Positions 27,493-37,560 of a stretch of DNA of 64,000 bases are shown piece by piece. The notes under the pieces were generated by a model. That model saw only the letters and a program-made list of their open reading frames with translations. It was not told the origin of the DNA and ran no database searches. Source of the stretch: Cypionkella sp. (GTDB taxonomy: Bacteria > Pseudomonadota > Alphaproteobacteria > Rhodobacterales > Rhodobacteraceae); contig NZ_JAUSBA010000034.1 of assembly GCF_030652235.1 (NCBI RefSeq), positions 62,001 through 126,000 on the forward strand. The letters are read 5' to 3'. Numbering within the stretch: the first letter of the stretch is position 1; each line of letters opens with the position of its first letter. Position numbers and translations under genes: made by a program.

Positions 27493-28785
27493 TTACAGCC
27501 CCGGATACATCGGGAATTTCTCGCACATGGCTTCAACGCGGGCCTTCACCGCAGCCTCAACCTCGGCGTTGCCATTCTCGCCATTGGCGGCCAGACCATC
27601 AACCACTTCGACGATCCATTTGCCGATCTGGCGGAATTCGGCCTCGGCAAAACCGCGCGTGGTGCCTGCCGGCGTGCCCAAACGGACGCCCGAGGTGACC
27701 ATCGGCTTTTCGGGGTCAAACGGGATGCCGTTCTTGTTGCAGGTGATGTTGGCGCGGCCCAAGGCTTTCTCGGTCGCGTTGCCCTTAACGTTTTTAGGGC
27801 GCAGATCGACCAGCATCACATGGGTATCGGTGCCGCCGGTGACGATATCAAGGCCGCCCTTCATCAACTCATCCGCCAAAGCCTGCGCGTTCTTGATCAC
27901 TTGGCCGGTGTAAGCTTTGAACTCGGGCCGCAACGCCTCACCGAATGCCACGGCTTTCGCCGCGATCACATGCATCAAAGGCCCGCCTTGAATGCCGGGG
28001 AAAATCGCCGAGTTCACCTTCTTGGCGATATCTTCGTTGTTGGTCAGGATCATGCCGCCGCGCGGGCCGCGCAGGGTTTTATGCGTCGTGGTGGTCGCCA
28101 CATCAGCATAAGGGAACGGCGAGGGGTGATGGCCGCCCGCCACAAGGCCCGCAAAATGCGCCATATCGACCAGCAGATACGCGCCGACTTTATCGGCAAT
28201 CGCGCGGAAGCGGGCAAAGTCGATTTGGCGCGGAATGGCCGAGCCCCCCGCGATGATCAGCTTGGGCTGATGCTCTATCGCCAAAGCCTCGACCTGATCA
28301 TAGTCGATCAGATTGTCTTGCTGGCGCACACCGTATTGGATGGCGTTGAACCATTTGCCGGATTGGTTTGGCGCCGCCCCGTGGGTCAGGTGGCCACCCG
28401 AGGCAAGGTTCATCCCCAAAATGGTATCGCCGGGTTTGATCAGCGCGGTGAACACGCCTTGGTTGGCCTGGCTGCCCGAGTTTGGCTGCACATTGGCAAA
28501 GCCGCAGTTGAACAACTGCTTGGCGCGCTCGATGGCAAGGGTTTCGGCCACGTCCACAAACTCGCAGCCGCCGTAATAGCGCTTGCCCGGATAACCTTCG
28601 GCATATTTGTTGGTCATCACCGAGCCTTGCGCTTCCATCACGGCGCGGCTGACGATGTTTTCTGAGGCGATCAACTCGATCTCATGGCGCTGACGGCCAA
28701 GTTCGTTGGCGATCGAGCCGAACAACTCGGGGTCGCGGCTGGCAAGGCTTTCGGTGAAAAATCCGGTATCGCGGTGGGCTGTCAT
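27493..28785 (-). CDS. glyA: Serine hydroxymethyltransferase
   Basis: A 430-residue PLP enzyme of normal length that interconverts serine and glycine while charging tetrahydrofolate with a one-carbon unit. The PLP-binding lysine is in [14 protein letters not shown]; the opening [27 protein letters not shown] is diagnostic. AGGAGACGCC precedes the ATG at 28785. The link to folate matters for DmdA and other methyl transfers. It is divergent from the NAD kinase, and a terminator follows. Confidence 0.97.
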   Translation of the reverse strand: MTAHRDTGFFTESLASRDPELFGSIANELGRQRHEIELIASENIVSRAVMEAQGSVMTNKYAEGYPGKRYYGGCEFVDVAETLAIERAKQLFNCGFANVQPNSGSQANQGVFTALIKPGDTILGMNLASGGHLTHGAAPNQSGKWFNAIQYGVRQQDNLIDYDQVEALAIEHQPKLIIAGGSAIPRQIDFARFRAIADKVGAYLLVDMAHFAGLVAGGHHPSPFPYADVATTTTHKTLRGPRGGMILTNNEDIAKKVNSAIFPGIQGGPLMHVIAAKAVAFGEALRPEFKAYTGQVIKNAQALADELMKGGLDIVTGGTDTHVMLVDLRPKNVKGNATEKALGRANITCNKNGIPFDPEKPMVTSGVRLGTPAGTTRGFAEAEFRQIGKWIVEVVDGLAANGENGNAEVEAAVKARVEAMCEKFPMYPGL

Positions 28786-28885
28786 GGCGTCTCCTGCAGG
28801 TGATGGGCCGATTTAGAATGGTTTTAGGTCAAGCTTGGGCTTTGGGGAAGGCAAGAAACGACGCCGAACGCGTCGGTTACGCCGT

Positions 28886-28912
28886 CTTGTTGCCTATAGG
28901 AAACTTGTTACC
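28886..28912. promoter_or_regulatory. Direct repeat around a CCTATAGG palindrome, upstream of glyA
   Basis: CTTGTTGCC (28886-28894) and CTTGTTACC (28904-28912) repeat with an 18-base period and flank the palindrome CCTATAGG. The site is about 100 bases before glyA on one side and 80 before nadK on the other. It looks like a regulator site or promoter core, but no known factor is recognised. Confidence 0.35.
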
Positions 28913-28991
28913 GCTATCGCAAGTGCGGCGGGGGTTGAGTTTGGCGCGCGCACGGGCAAGGTTGCGCATCCAAGCACAAGGATTCTGGGTG

Positions 28992-29753
28992 GTGTTCAAG
29001 AAGATCGCGTTTCTGGCGAGTGCCACCCCACCAGCGCAAGAGGCGCTGGCGGAACTGGTGGGCTTGCATGGTCAGGTCGCCGTGGACAGCGCCGATGTGG
29101 TGGTGGCGCTGGGCGGCGACGGCTTTATGCTGCAAACTCTGCATGAAACTCAGCCGTTGGGGTTGCCGGTCTATGGCATGAACTGCGGCACGGTGGGGTT
29201 CTTGATGAACGCATATTCGGCGGATTTGCTGCCGAAACGGTTGAACGTGGCTGAAGAAGCGGTGATCCATCCTCTTGCGATGACGGCGGTATCGGTGGAT
29301 GGATCAGTGACACAGGCGCTTGCGATCAACGAGGTGTCCTTGCTGCGTGCGGGTCCGCAGGCGGCAAAGGTGCGGATCTCGGTGGATGGTGTGGTGCGGC
29401 TGGAGGAATTGGTCTGTGATGGCGTGTTGGTGGCGACGCCTGCGGGATCGACGGCTTATAATTATTCGGCGCATGGGCCGGTGCTGCCGATTGGGTCGGG
29501 TGTGCTGGCTTTGACACCGATGGCGGCGTTTCGGCCGAGACGGTGGCGGGGGGCATTGCTGCCGAAATCCGTGGTGGTGCGGTTTGATATTCTGGAGCCA
29601 GAGAAACGCCCGGTGCGGGCGGATGCGGACAGTCGGCCAGTCACGGACGTGGTTTCGGTGGAAATCCGCTCGGAACCTGCGATCCGGCACCGGATTTTGT
29701 TTGATCCGGGGCACGGGCTAGAGGAGCGGCTGATTGTAGAGCAGTTTGCTTGA
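28992..29753 (+). CDS. nadK: NAD kinase
   Basis: A 253-residue NAD kinase that makes NADP from NAD and ATP in the cytoplasm. The GGDG motif (residues 41-44, VVALGGDGFML) and the NE motif (Asn113-Glu114, AINEVSLLR) are intact, as is TPAGSTAYNYSAHGPVL. The start is set at GTG 28992, with AAGGA nine bases upstream and the family-typical opening FKKIAFLAS; GTG at 28989 is equally possible. An upstream ATG at 28800 would add 64 unlike residues. Confidence 0.92.
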   Translation: MFKKIAFLASATPPAQEALAELVGLHGQVAVDSADVVVALGGDGFMLQTLHETQPLGLPVYGMNCGTVGFLMNAYSADLLPKRLNVAEEAVIHPLAMTAVSVDGSVTQALAINEVSLLRAGPQAAKVRISVDGVVRLEELVCDGVLVATPAGSTAYNYSAHGPVLPIGSGVLALTPMAAFRPRRWRGALLPKSVVVRFDILEPEKRPVRADADSRPVTDVVSVEIRSEPAIRHRILFDPGHGLEERLIVEQFA

Positions 29754-29876
29754 GCGGGCCTTTGCCCACGCGCGAACAGACTTTACGCTGCAACGAATCA
29801 AGGGGTTGCGTGTTAGCGTTCAAGAGGTTTTGACACTTGCACGCAGCGCAACCGATTTCTTATTTAAATAATCGCC

Positions 29877-31310
29877 CTAGCGCTGCGCCCAAGCTTCAAT
29901 CTTGCGGTAAAGCGTGGAGGGCGACAGTTCCAGCACCCTTGCGGCTTTTGGCACCGAGCCGTTGTGTTGGGCCAGCGTGGCTTCGATCACCAGACGCTCG
30001 ATCTCTGCCAAGGGGCGGCCTAGCAGCGAGTCAAGTCCAAGCGGTTCTGGTTGGCTAGGCCGCTCGCTTGGGTGAGAGGGGCGATGCGCGATCAGCAAGT
30101 CTTGCGCCTGCTGCAGCAGGCTGGCGGGCAGCATGGCAGATGTCAGCACACCGCCCTCGTTCAGCACGGCGACGTTGCGGATCACGTTCAGAACTTGCCG
30201 CACATTGCCCGGCCATGGCATGCGGCGGAACAGCGCGCGGACCTCGGGCGACAGACCGTCAAACTGCTTGCCTTCCTCTTGCGCAAAGCGGGCAAGCGCG
30301 GTTTCGGCGATCTCAATGACATCATCGCCGCGCTCACGCAGCGGCGGCATGTGGATCGGCACCACGAACAGCCGATAAAACAGATCCTCGCGGAACAGGC
30401 CACGCCGCACCGCCTCCATCGGATCGCGGTTGGTGGCGCAGACGATGCGGACATTGACCTTCTTTGGCCGCGTCGCCCCCACCGGCACCACGGTCGAGGT
30501 TTGCAAAAACCGCAGCAGCTTGGTTTGCAGCGCTGGCGCCATTTCGCAGACTTCATCCAAGAACAGCGTGCCACCATCCGCTGCCGTCGCCGCCCCCGGT
30601 TTGTCAGAAATCGCCCCGGTGAAGCTGCCCTTCATATGGCCGAACACTTCGGATTCCAGCAAATCCTGCGGGATAGCCCCACAGTTCAGCGCGATGAACG
30701 GGCCGTTGGCGCGCGGGCTGTTGCTATGTACCGCCAAAGCGCACAGCTCTTTGCCAGTGCCGCTTTCGCCGGTGATGAACACCGTGGCCATGGAGCGGGC
30801 GACCGAGACGATGGTGGCGTGAATGGCGGCCATGGCCTGCGACGAGCCGATGAAGCCGCTGCCGATGGGGGCGGGTGCAGGACCGGCGGCGGGCAACACA
30901 ATCAGCGGCGCTGTGGCTGTGTCGCGCGGCGTGGCGGCCGCTGTTTTATAGGCATCGGCCACGACATTCAGCAGTCGGACTTCGTCAAACGGCTTGACCA
31001 GAAACTCATGCGCGCCCGCCCGCATCGCTTCGACCGCCTTGTTGATCGAGCCATGCGCCGTCATCACCACGACATGCAGGCCGGGGTGCAGTTGCAGCAT
31101 TTCGCGCATCAAATCAAGACCATCGCGGTCGGGCAGCACCAGATCCAGCAAGATCACCTGCGGGGTGGCCTCAAGCAACAACTCCAGCCCCTCGGCAGCC
31201 GAGCCTGCTGTCAGCACCGCATAGCCCGCTTTGGTCAGCGCGGCGCGATACAGCAGTTGCAACGAGGGCGTGTCCTCGATCAACAAGATGGGGGGCGAAG
31301 CTATGGTCAC
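29877..31310 (-). CDS. Sigma-54-dependent response regulator (NtrC family)
   Basis: A 477-residue activator. It has a receiver domain with Asp56 (ILLDLVLPDRDG), an AAA+ domain with Walker A GESGTGKE and Walker B GTLFLDEV, and a Fis-type helix-turn-helix (AQHNGSVPKAARVLELSPSTLYRKIE). The sigma-54 contact loop reads GSFTGA instead of the usual GAFTGA, a conservative variant seen in some active members. It starts with GTG, overlapping the kinase stop by four bases (GTGA), so the two proteins are a pair. The target is unknown; prpE is the nearest gene. Confidence 0.88.
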   Translation of the reverse strand: MTIASPPILLIEDTPSLQLLYRAALTKAGYAVLTAGSAAEGLELLLEATPQVILLDLVLPDRDGLDLMREMLQLHPGLHVVVMTAHGSINKAVEAMRAGAHEFLVKPFDEVRLLNVVADAYKTAAATPRDTATAPLIVLPAAGPAPAPIGSGFIGSSQAMAAIHATIVSVARSMATVFITGESGTGKELCALAVHSNSPRANGPFIALNCGAIPQDLLESEVFGHMKGSFTGAISDKPGAATAADGGTLFLDEVCEMAPALQTKLLRFLQTSTVVPVGATRPKKVNVRIVCATNRDPMEAVRRGLFREDLFYRLFVVPIHMPPLRERGDDVIEIAETALARFAQEEGKQFDGLSPEVRALFRRMPWPGNVRQVLNVIRNVAVLNEGGVLTSAMLPASLLQQAQDLLIAHRPSHPSERPSQPEPLGLDSLLGRPLAEIERLVIEATLAQHNGSVPKAARVLELSPSTLYRKIEAWAQR

Positions 31311-32839
31311 GGCTGCTCCTGATACGTCGCGGGGGCAGAGATGTTGATGAGATCGGCGATTTTCTGATCGATGAAATGAATCAACATGTCTAATTGTTCA
31401 AGGGCTTGTGGCAGCAAAGTGTGAAACGTGCCACGATCTGGCACAGGCTGATGCGCCAAAGTGTTGATCGCCTGCGCCAGTTGATGCAGGAAGGTGGCCC
31501 CTGCCGTGCCCGCCAGTGCAATTATCACATGGGTCTGACGCCGCACTTCCAGCCAGTCGGGGCCATGTGCTGCGGCGAGAAGCCCGTGTTCGGTGGCGCG
31601 CAGGTCCTTTTGCAGATGGTCCAACAGCTCGGCGGCCATTTTTGGCCCGGCCATCTGCAACAGTTCCTGAAACTGGCCGGGATCAATCTGCGGTCCGGCG
31701 TGATGGGGGGATACGTTGCGGCGCAGCACTTGCAACAGAACTTCGGCAAGGGTCTGGGCATCCAGCACCGGTTTGCACAGCAGGCTATCGGCACCAGCCG
31801 CCAAAATCGCCGCCTTGTTGGCACGCTGCTGATACGCGGTGATTGCAAGGATCGGCAGGCGAGCGAGCGGGCCGGGCTGGCTGCGAATGTGGCGGATCAC
31901 CTCTAGCCCGCTCATCTGGGGCATTTCGATATCGACCAGCAGGGCATCAAAACGGCTGCGCTTAAGGTGGTCAAGCGCTTGCGGGCCATCACTTGTCGTC
32001 GTGACTTGGGCACCTTGACTGCTCAGCAGTTGGGTCAGCAGCAGGCGGCCGGTTTCGCTGTCATCGGCGACCAGCAGGTTGCGGTTAAGCAACAGCGCGG
32101 GCGTGGCCAATGTTATCGCGGGCGGTGTTTCTACAGGCTGTTGCAGCGGCAACAGCACCACCACCTCGGCCCCACCGCCTGCGTGGTTTGCGGCGCTGAT
32201 CTGGCCCCCGGCTTGGCCAACGATTTGCCAGATGATGTGCAGCCCCATGCCTGTGCCCGGTATGCCAGTGCTTTCATCGCGGTTGTTGCCGGTGTAAAGC
32301 CGCGCCAGCGTGGCGGGGGCAAAGCCTTTGCCTTGGTCTTGCACTGTTATTTTCAGGTTACGATCTGGGGTGATGTCGAGTTTGCAAGCAATGCAGCCTG
32401 CCCCCGCGTATTTCAGCGCGTTGTTCAACAGGTTTGACAGAATCCGTTCCAGCACAGCCGGATCCAGCGCCAACTGCGCGGGCAGATCTTTGGCCTCAAG
32501 CTGAAACTCAAGCCCGTGTTCCTGCGCCTGCGCATTCCAGCGCAGTTGCAGGCTGTGCAGCAGGTGTTCGGTGTGCAGGCCGACGGGGGCGGTTGTCTGC
32601 TGTAGGGCGGTTATCTGCTTGAACGGGGGGGCCTGCAACAGGGCAAGGGCTTGCTCTAACAGCAGGGCGAGCGCTTCGCTCGCGGCATGGGTGCGGGCGA
32701 TATGGGCGCGGGGTTCTGCTGGCAGCAGGTCAGGGTTGATCAAGCGCAATCCGCCGATCACCTCGGACAAAGCCGCGCGCAGATCGTGGCCTAAAAGAGC
32801 GACGGTCTGGGCACTGGGAGGGGCAGGGTTGTTGCGCAT
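31307..32839 (-). CDS. Soluble hybrid histidine kinase without sensor domain
   Basis: A 510-residue kinase that begins almost directly with its phospho-acceptor helix (His18 in LLGHDLRAALSEVIGG). An ATPase domain (NNALKYAGAG, DQGKGFAPATLARLY), a receiver (LLVADDSETG, LLVDIEMPQMSG) and a C-terminal Hpt-like domain (RRQTHVIIALAGTAGA) follow. There is no membrane segment, PAS or GAF domain, so signal input must come from a partner protein. The start at 32839 avoids an arginine-rich upstream extension. It is co-translated with the sigma-54 regulator, which should receive its phosphate. Confidence 0.82.
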   Translation of the reverse strand: MRNNPAPPSAQTVALLGHDLRAALSEVIGGLRLINPDLLPAEPRAHIARTHAASEALALLLEQALALLQAPPFKQITALQQTTAPVGLHTEHLLHSLQLRWNAQAQEHGLEFQLEAKDLPAQLALDPAVLERILSNLLNNALKYAGAGCIACKLDITPDRNLKITVQDQGKGFAPATLARLYTGNNRDESTGIPGTGMGLHIIWQIVGQAGGQISAANHAGGGAEVVVLLPLQQPVETPPAITLATPALLLNRNLLVADDSETGRLLLTQLLSSQGAQVTTTSDGPQALDHLKRSRFDALLVDIEMPQMSGLEVIRHIRSQPGPLARLPILAITAYQQRANKAAILAAGADSLLCKPVLDAQTLAEVLLQVLRRNVSPHHAGPQIDPGQFQELLQMAGPKMAAELLDHLQKDLRATEHGLLAAAHGPDWLEVRRQTHVIIALAGTAGATFLHQLAQAINTLAHQPVPDRGTFHTLLPQALEQLDMLIHFIDQKIADLINISAPATYQEQP

Positions 32840-32886
32840 GGCCCCAAAGTAAAGGCTGCGGCGGCTTTGTCTAGTGCGCCTTCGGC

Positions 32887-34779
32887 TTAGGGCTGGGCGT
32901 AACCGATGGTTTGCAGGGCGGCGCGGATTTCGTCGAGCACGGCCGGATCGTCGATGGTGGCGGGCATTTTCCATGGCGCGCTGTCAGCGATCTTGACCAT
33001 CGTGCCGCGCAGGATCTTGCCGGATCGGGTTTTCGGCAAGCGGTCCACCACCACCGCACGTTTGAAATCGGCAACCGGGCCGATTTTGTCGCGCATCAGT
33101 TGCACACATTCCTTGACGATCTCGGCGTGCGGACGGTCGCACCCCTTGTTAAGGCACAGGAATCCCACCGGGCTTTGGCCCTTCAACGCATCTGCCACCC
33201 CGACCACCGCACATTCGGCGACGTCTTTGTGGTTAGCAAGCACTTCCTCCATCGCTCCGGTCGACAGGCGGTGGCCTGCGACGTTGATCACGTCATCGGT
33301 GCGCGCCATGATATACAGATAGCCTTCTTCATCGACGTAGCCCGCGTCTCCGGTCTCGTAATAGCCGGGGAAATGGCTGAGATAGCTTTTGATGAAGCGA
33401 TCCTCGGCGTTCCACAGGGTGGGCAAGGTGCCGGGGGGCAGCGGCAGTTTTACCGTGATCGCGCCCAAAATGCCGGGGGCCACCGGATGGCCCGCTTCAT
33501 CCAGAATTTGCACGTCATAACCGGGCATCGCCACGGTGGGCGAGCCGATTTTCACCGGCAAAGCTTCTATCCCCAGCGGATTGGCGGCGATGGCATAGCC
33601 GGTCTCGGTTTGCCACCAGTGATCAATCACCGGAATGTTCAGGTGGCTTTGCGCCCAGTGGATGGTGTCGGGATCGGCGCGCTCGCCCGCAAGGTAAAGC
33701 GCCTTCAGGTGGGAAAGGTCGTAACCCGAGGGCAGTGTGCCGTTCGGGTCTTCGCGCTTGATGGCGCGCAGCGCGGTGGGGGCGGTGAAGAAGGTTTTCA
33801 CCTTATGCTCGGCAATCACCCGCCAGAACGTGCCCGCATCCGGGGTGCCGACGGGTTTGCCTTCAAACACCAGCGTTGTGCATCCGGCGATCAGCGGCGC
33901 GTAGCAGATATAGCTGTGGCCCACGACCCAGCCGACATCTGAGGCCGCCCAGAATACATCGCCCACGCCGCAATCGTAGATCGCCCGCATCGTCCAGTTC
34001 AGCGCCACCAGATGACCTGCGGTGGGGCGCACGACACCTTTCGGCGCACCGGTGGTGCCCGAGGTATACAGGATATAGGCCGGATGATTGCCCGCCACGG
34101 CGACACATTCGGCGGGTTCGGTGCCAAATTGAAAGCTGTGCCACGCCACATCCCGACCGGGGGTCAGGGCGGCAACTTCTTGTTCGCGTTGCAGGATCAC
34201 GCAGAAATCGGGTTTATGGTGGGCCATGTCGATCGCCGCATCCAGCAGCGGTTTGTAGTGGATCACACGGGAAGGCTCGATGCCACAGCTTGCCGCGATG
34301 ATGGCTTTCGGGGTGCAATCGTCGATCCGCACGGCCAGTTCCGCCGCAGCAAAGCCGCCGAACACCACGGAATGGATCGCCCCCAGACGGGCGCAGGCCA
34401 GCATCGCCTCTAGGGCTTCGGGGACCATCGGCATGTAGATGATGACACGGTCGCCCTGTTCGACACCCTTGGCGCGCAGGGCCCCGGCAAGCGAGGCAAC
34501 GCGGGTTTGCAATTCGGCATAGGTGATCGCATGTTTGGTGCGGGTGACCGGACTGTCGTGGATGATCGCCAGTTGATCGCCGCGCCCGGCCAGAACGTGA
34601 CGGTCGACCGCGTTCCAGCAGGTGTTGACCGTGGCATCGGTGAACCATTCATACAGCGGCGCGCGGGAGGCATCCAAGGCTTTGGACGGCGGTTTCACCC
34701 AATCAATCGCGGCGGCGGCTTCCAACCAGAACGCTTCCGGGTTGGCTTGCCAGCCTGCATAGATTTCACGGTATACCAT
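32887..34779 (-). CDS. prpE: Propionyl-CoA synthetase
   Basis: A 630-residue acyl-CoA synthetase of the PrpE/Acs group. The opening MVYREIYAGWQANPEAFWLEAA and NTCWNAVDRHV favour PrpE over acetyl-CoA synthetase. AMP-binding YTSGTTGAPKGVV and the catalytic lysine in PKTRSGKILRG are intact. It activates propionate with ATP and CoA. GGAGGCATACA precedes the ATG at 34779. The upstream region carries several TTTGCAAA-type boxes fitting short-chain fatty acyl-CoA control. The two-component pair lies just downstream, 47 bases away. Confidence 0.88.
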   Translation of the reverse strand: MVYREIYAGWQANPEAFWLEAAAAIDWVKPPSKALDASRAPLYEWFTDATVNTCWNAVDRHVLAGRGDQLAIIHDSPVTRTKHAITYAELQTRVASLAGALRAKGVEQGDRVIIYMPMVPEALEAMLACARLGAIHSVVFGGFAAAELAVRIDDCTPKAIIAASCGIEPSRVIHYKPLLDAAIDMAHHKPDFCVILQREQEVAALTPGRDVAWHSFQFGTEPAECVAVAGNHPAYILYTSGTTGAPKGVVRPTAGHLVALNWTMRAIYDCGVGDVFWAASDVGWVVGHSYICYAPLIAGCTTLVFEGKPVGTPDAGTFWRVIAEHKVKTFFTAPTALRAIKREDPNGTLPSGYDLSHLKALYLAGERADPDTIHWAQSHLNIPVIDHWWQTETGYAIAANPLGIEALPVKIGSPTVAMPGYDVQILDEAGHPVAPGILGAITVKLPLPPGTLPTLWNAEDRFIKSYLSHFPGYYETGDAGYVDEEGYLYIMARTDDVINVAGHRLSTGAMEEVLANHKDVAECAVVGVADALKGQSPVGFLCLNKGCDRPHAEIVKECVQLMRDKIGPVADFKRAVVVDRLPKTRSGKILRGTMVKIADSAPWKMPATIDDPAVLDEIRAALQTIGYAQP

Positions 34780-34862
34780 TGTATGCCTCCTCCAAAGCTG
34801 CGGGAGTGTTATGCGGGGTGCCATGAGTCGCGCAAGGATCGCGACGGGGTTGCGACATTAAG

Positions 34863-34983
34863 TTTGCATATATTGCGCATAGGTGGGCGCGAAGTTTTGC
34901 AAACTGTCGCAATTCTTACAGTGTTTGCGTGCATACTGCAGAGTTTGCAAACCCGACGCGCCGGGTTTGCGAAGTTTTCGGTG
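34863..34983 (-). promoter_or_regulatory. Cluster of TTTGCAAA-type boxes upstream of prpE
   Basis: Two exact TTTGCAAA palindromes (34896-34903 and 34944-34951) and three near copies (TTTGCATA 34863, TTTGCGTG 34924, TTTGCGAA 34976) lie in the 211-base gap between prpE and the malic enzyme. TTTGCAAA pairs are the known binding element of PccR, the ScfR-family regulator of propionyl-CoA assimilation in Rhodobacter sphaeroides. Only prpE starts from this gap. The spacing differs from the paired site described for pccB. Confidence 0.6.
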
Positions 34984-34990
34984 GCGCTGT

Positions 34991-37270
34991 TTACCCGTAA
35001 TGCGCGACCGGCGTGCCCGCGATGGCCGTCATGTTCAACAATCCCCGCGCGGTGATCGAGGGGGTGGCGATATGGGCGCGGTTGCCCATGCCCATCAGGA
35101 TTGGGCCAACTTCAAGGCCATCCGCCTTGAGTTTCAACATGTTACGCGCAGTGCTTGCCGCGTCGGAATAGGCAAAGACCAGCACATTGGCGGGGCCCTG
35201 CATCCGTGATCCGGGAAAGATGCGGGCGCGCAGTTCGGGGTCAAGCGCCGCATCGGCGTTCATCTCGCCTTCATAGATGAAGTCGACTTCGCGGGCATCG
35301 AGGATTTCCAGGGCTGCGCGCATCCGGCGACCGGAATCGTTGTCAAGGTTGCCAAAGCTGGAATGGCTGCACAAAGCCACCTTCGGCGCGACGCCAAAGC
35401 GCTTGGCATGGCGGACAGCGCCGATCACGGTTTCGGCGATTTGCTCGGGCGTGGGGACGGCGTTGATCTGGGTGTCGGCGATGAACAGCGGGCCGTCTTC
35501 GAGGATCATCAACGAAAGTGCCGCGCGCGGGTGCAAGCCGTCGCGCGCAAGGATCTGGCGGACATAGCCCAGATGCCACAGATATTGCCCGAAGGTGCCG
35601 CAGATCATGCTGTCGGCATCCCCGCGATGGACCGCGATTCCGGCGATGGCGGTGGTATTGGTGCGCATCACGGCGCGCGCAATATCTGGGGTAACACCTT
35701 GGCGGGCCATCAATTCGTGGTAGGAACCCCAGTAGTCGCGGTAGCGGTGATCGCTTTCAGGGTTAATGATTTCAAAGTCTTTATCCGGCCGGATCGGCAG
35801 ACCTGCGCGTTCGCAACGGGTGGCGATCACCTCGGGGCGACCGATTAGGATCGGCTTGTCGGTCATCTCCTCTAGCATCGCATTGGCGGCGCGCAGCACG
35901 CGTTCATCTTCACCTTCGGCAAAGATGATGCGGCGGCTGACGGTGGCTGCGGCCTCAAACACCGGGCGCATGATCAGCGCCGATTTGAACACCGAGCCGT
36001 TCAGCTTCTCACGGTAGGCGTCCAGATCGTGGATCGGGCGGGTGGCGACGCCGGTTTCCATCGCAGCTTTTGCCACAGCGCTGGCCACAACACCGATCAG
36101 ACGCGGATCGAATGGTTTCGGGATCAGGTACTGCGCGCCAAAGGTCAGCTTTTCGCTGGTATAGGCGGCGGCGGCCTCGGCAGAGGTGGTGGCGCGGGCA
36201 AGCGCCGCGATGCCATCGATACAGGCCAGCTGCATCTGGTCATTGATCACGGTGGCACCCACGTCCAAGGCGCCCCGAAAGATGAACGGAAAGCACAGTA
36301 CGTTATTGACTTGATTGGGAAAATCGCTGCGTCCGGTGGCCATGATCGCATCGGGGGCTACGGCGCGGACGGCATCCGGCATGATCTCGGGGTTCGGGTT
36401 GGCCAGCGCAAAGATGATCGGGCGCGGGGCCATTTTTGCAACCATTTCCGGGGTCAAAACACCGGGGCCGGACAGGCCGAGGAACAGATCGGCGTCTTGG
36501 ATCACATCGGCCAAAGTGGCGGCGGTGCTGCCTTGGGCATAGGCTGCCTTCTGCTCGGTCATCTGCTCGTTGCGGTCTTTGTAGACAAGACCGGCAAGGT
36601 CACAGAGCCAGACGTTTTCACGTTTGACGCCCAGTTTCAGCAGCATGTTCAGGCAAGCGATCCCCGCAGCGCCGCCGCCGGTGGAAACCACCTTAATGTC
36701 AGCGAAAGATTTGCCCGCGACATGCAACGCATTTGTGGCCGCAGCCCCGACCACGATGGCGGTGCCGTGTTGATCGTCGTGGAATACCGGAATTTTCATC
36801 CGCGCGCGGCAAAGTTGTTCAACGATGAAACAATCCGGGGCCTTGATGTCTTCCAGATTGATCGCACCGAAGGTCGGCTCTAACGCGCAGACGATATCGG
36901 CGAGCTTGTAGGGGTCGGGTTCATTCAGCTCGATATCAAAACAGTCGATGTTGGCGAATTTCTTGAACAGAACCGCCTTGCCTTCCATCACCGGCTTGGA
37001 GGCCAAAGCGCCAATGTTTCCAAGACCCAAGACAGCGGTGCCGTTGGTGACAACCGCCACCAGATTGCCGCGCGCGGTGTAGCGGCTGGCGGTGGCGGGA
37101 TCGGCTTTGATCTCCATACAAGCCTCAGCCACGCCGGGGGAATAGGCGAGCGAAAGATCGCGACCATTGGCCAGCGGCTTGGTCGCGCGGACTTCCAGCT
37201 TTCCCGGCTTGGGAAACTCGTGGTAATCCAGCGCCGCCTGCCGTGCGTTATCTTGCCGTGCTTCTTCCAT
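34991..37270 (-). CDS. maeB: NADP-type malic enzyme with phosphotransacetylase domain
   Basis: A 759-residue two-domain protein. Residues 1 to about 430 form the malic enzyme ([27 protein letters not shown], the metal-binding FHDDQHGTA), which decarboxylates malate to pyruvate. The C-terminal part is a phosphate acetyltransferase-like domain ([15 protein letters not shown]), which in this class usually regulates rather than catalyses. GGGAGGCTCGG precedes the ATG. It lies upstream of and in the same direction as prpE, but the boxed gap between them suggests separate control. Confidence 0.93.
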   Translation of the reverse strand: MEEARQDNARQAALDYHEFPKPGKLEVRATKPLANGRDLSLAYSPGVAEACMEIKADPATASRYTARGNLVAVVTNGTAVLGLGNIGALASKPVMEGKAVLFKKFANIDCFDIELNEPDPYKLADIVCALEPTFGAINLEDIKAPDCFIVEQLCRARMKIPVFHDDQHGTAIVVGAAATNALHVAGKSFADIKVVSTGGGAAGIACLNMLLKLGVKRENVWLCDLAGLVYKDRNEQMTEQKAAYAQGSTAATLADVIQDADLFLGLSGPGVLTPEMVAKMAPRPIIFALANPNPEIMPDAVRAVAPDAIMATGRSDFPNQVNNVLCFPFIFRGALDVGATVINDQMQLACIDGIAALARATTSAEAAAAYTSEKLTFGAQYLIPKPFDPRLIGVVASAVAKAAMETGVATRPIHDLDAYREKLNGSVFKSALIMRPVFEAAATVSRRIIFAEGEDERVLRAANAMLEEMTDKPILIGRPEVIATRCERAGLPIRPDKDFEIINPESDHRYRDYWGSYHELMARQGVTPDIARAVMRTNTTAIAGIAVHRGDADSMICGTFGQYLWHLGYVRQILARDGLHPRAALSLMILEDGPLFIADTQINAVPTPEQIAETVIGAVRHAKRFGVAPKVALCSHSSFGNLDNDSGRRMRAALEILDAREVDFIYEGEMNADAALDPELRARIFPGSRMQGPANVLVFAYSDAASTARNMLKLKADGLEVGPILMGMGNRAHIATPSITARGLLNMTAIAGTPVAHYG

Positions 37271-37560
37271 CCGAGCCTCCCGCAGATTTATAGTTTACCC
37301 TTAAACCAGTTTGTCTCGCGCGCCAACTGCGGCTTTGTAGAAGCACTTGTAAGCGATGATTGTGAACAGCGCGCGGCATTTTGGTCGGGGTATCGTGCTG
37401 GCAGGCTTAAACCAAAGCAGGGCCATCGCAAAGTTAAAGCGGTTTGGTGATAGCTCGCATCACAAGAAATCGCTTGAAATCGAAACTTTAAGTTTGAAAT
37501 ATAGCGCTAAATACAGGGCCAATACGGGCCGAACAAGTATGGGCCCAAAGGGAAAAGCTG
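37271..37560. promoter_or_regulatory. Divergent region between maeB and the cupin gene
   Basis: Near the right end are the palindromes AAACTTTAAGTTT (37483-37495) and TAGCGCTA (37502-37509) and the direct repeat TTGAAAT at 37474 and 37494, spaced 20 bases. They are close to the cupin gene start and may form its operator. No known regulator site is recognised and no gene is seen in the rest. Confidence 0.4.

Noticed and set aside
32887-34779. Acetyl-CoA synthetase (acs)
   Set aside because: The N-terminal features (YREIYAGW, NTCWNAVDRHV) fit PrpE better than Acs, as does the TTTGCAAA-boxed promoter.
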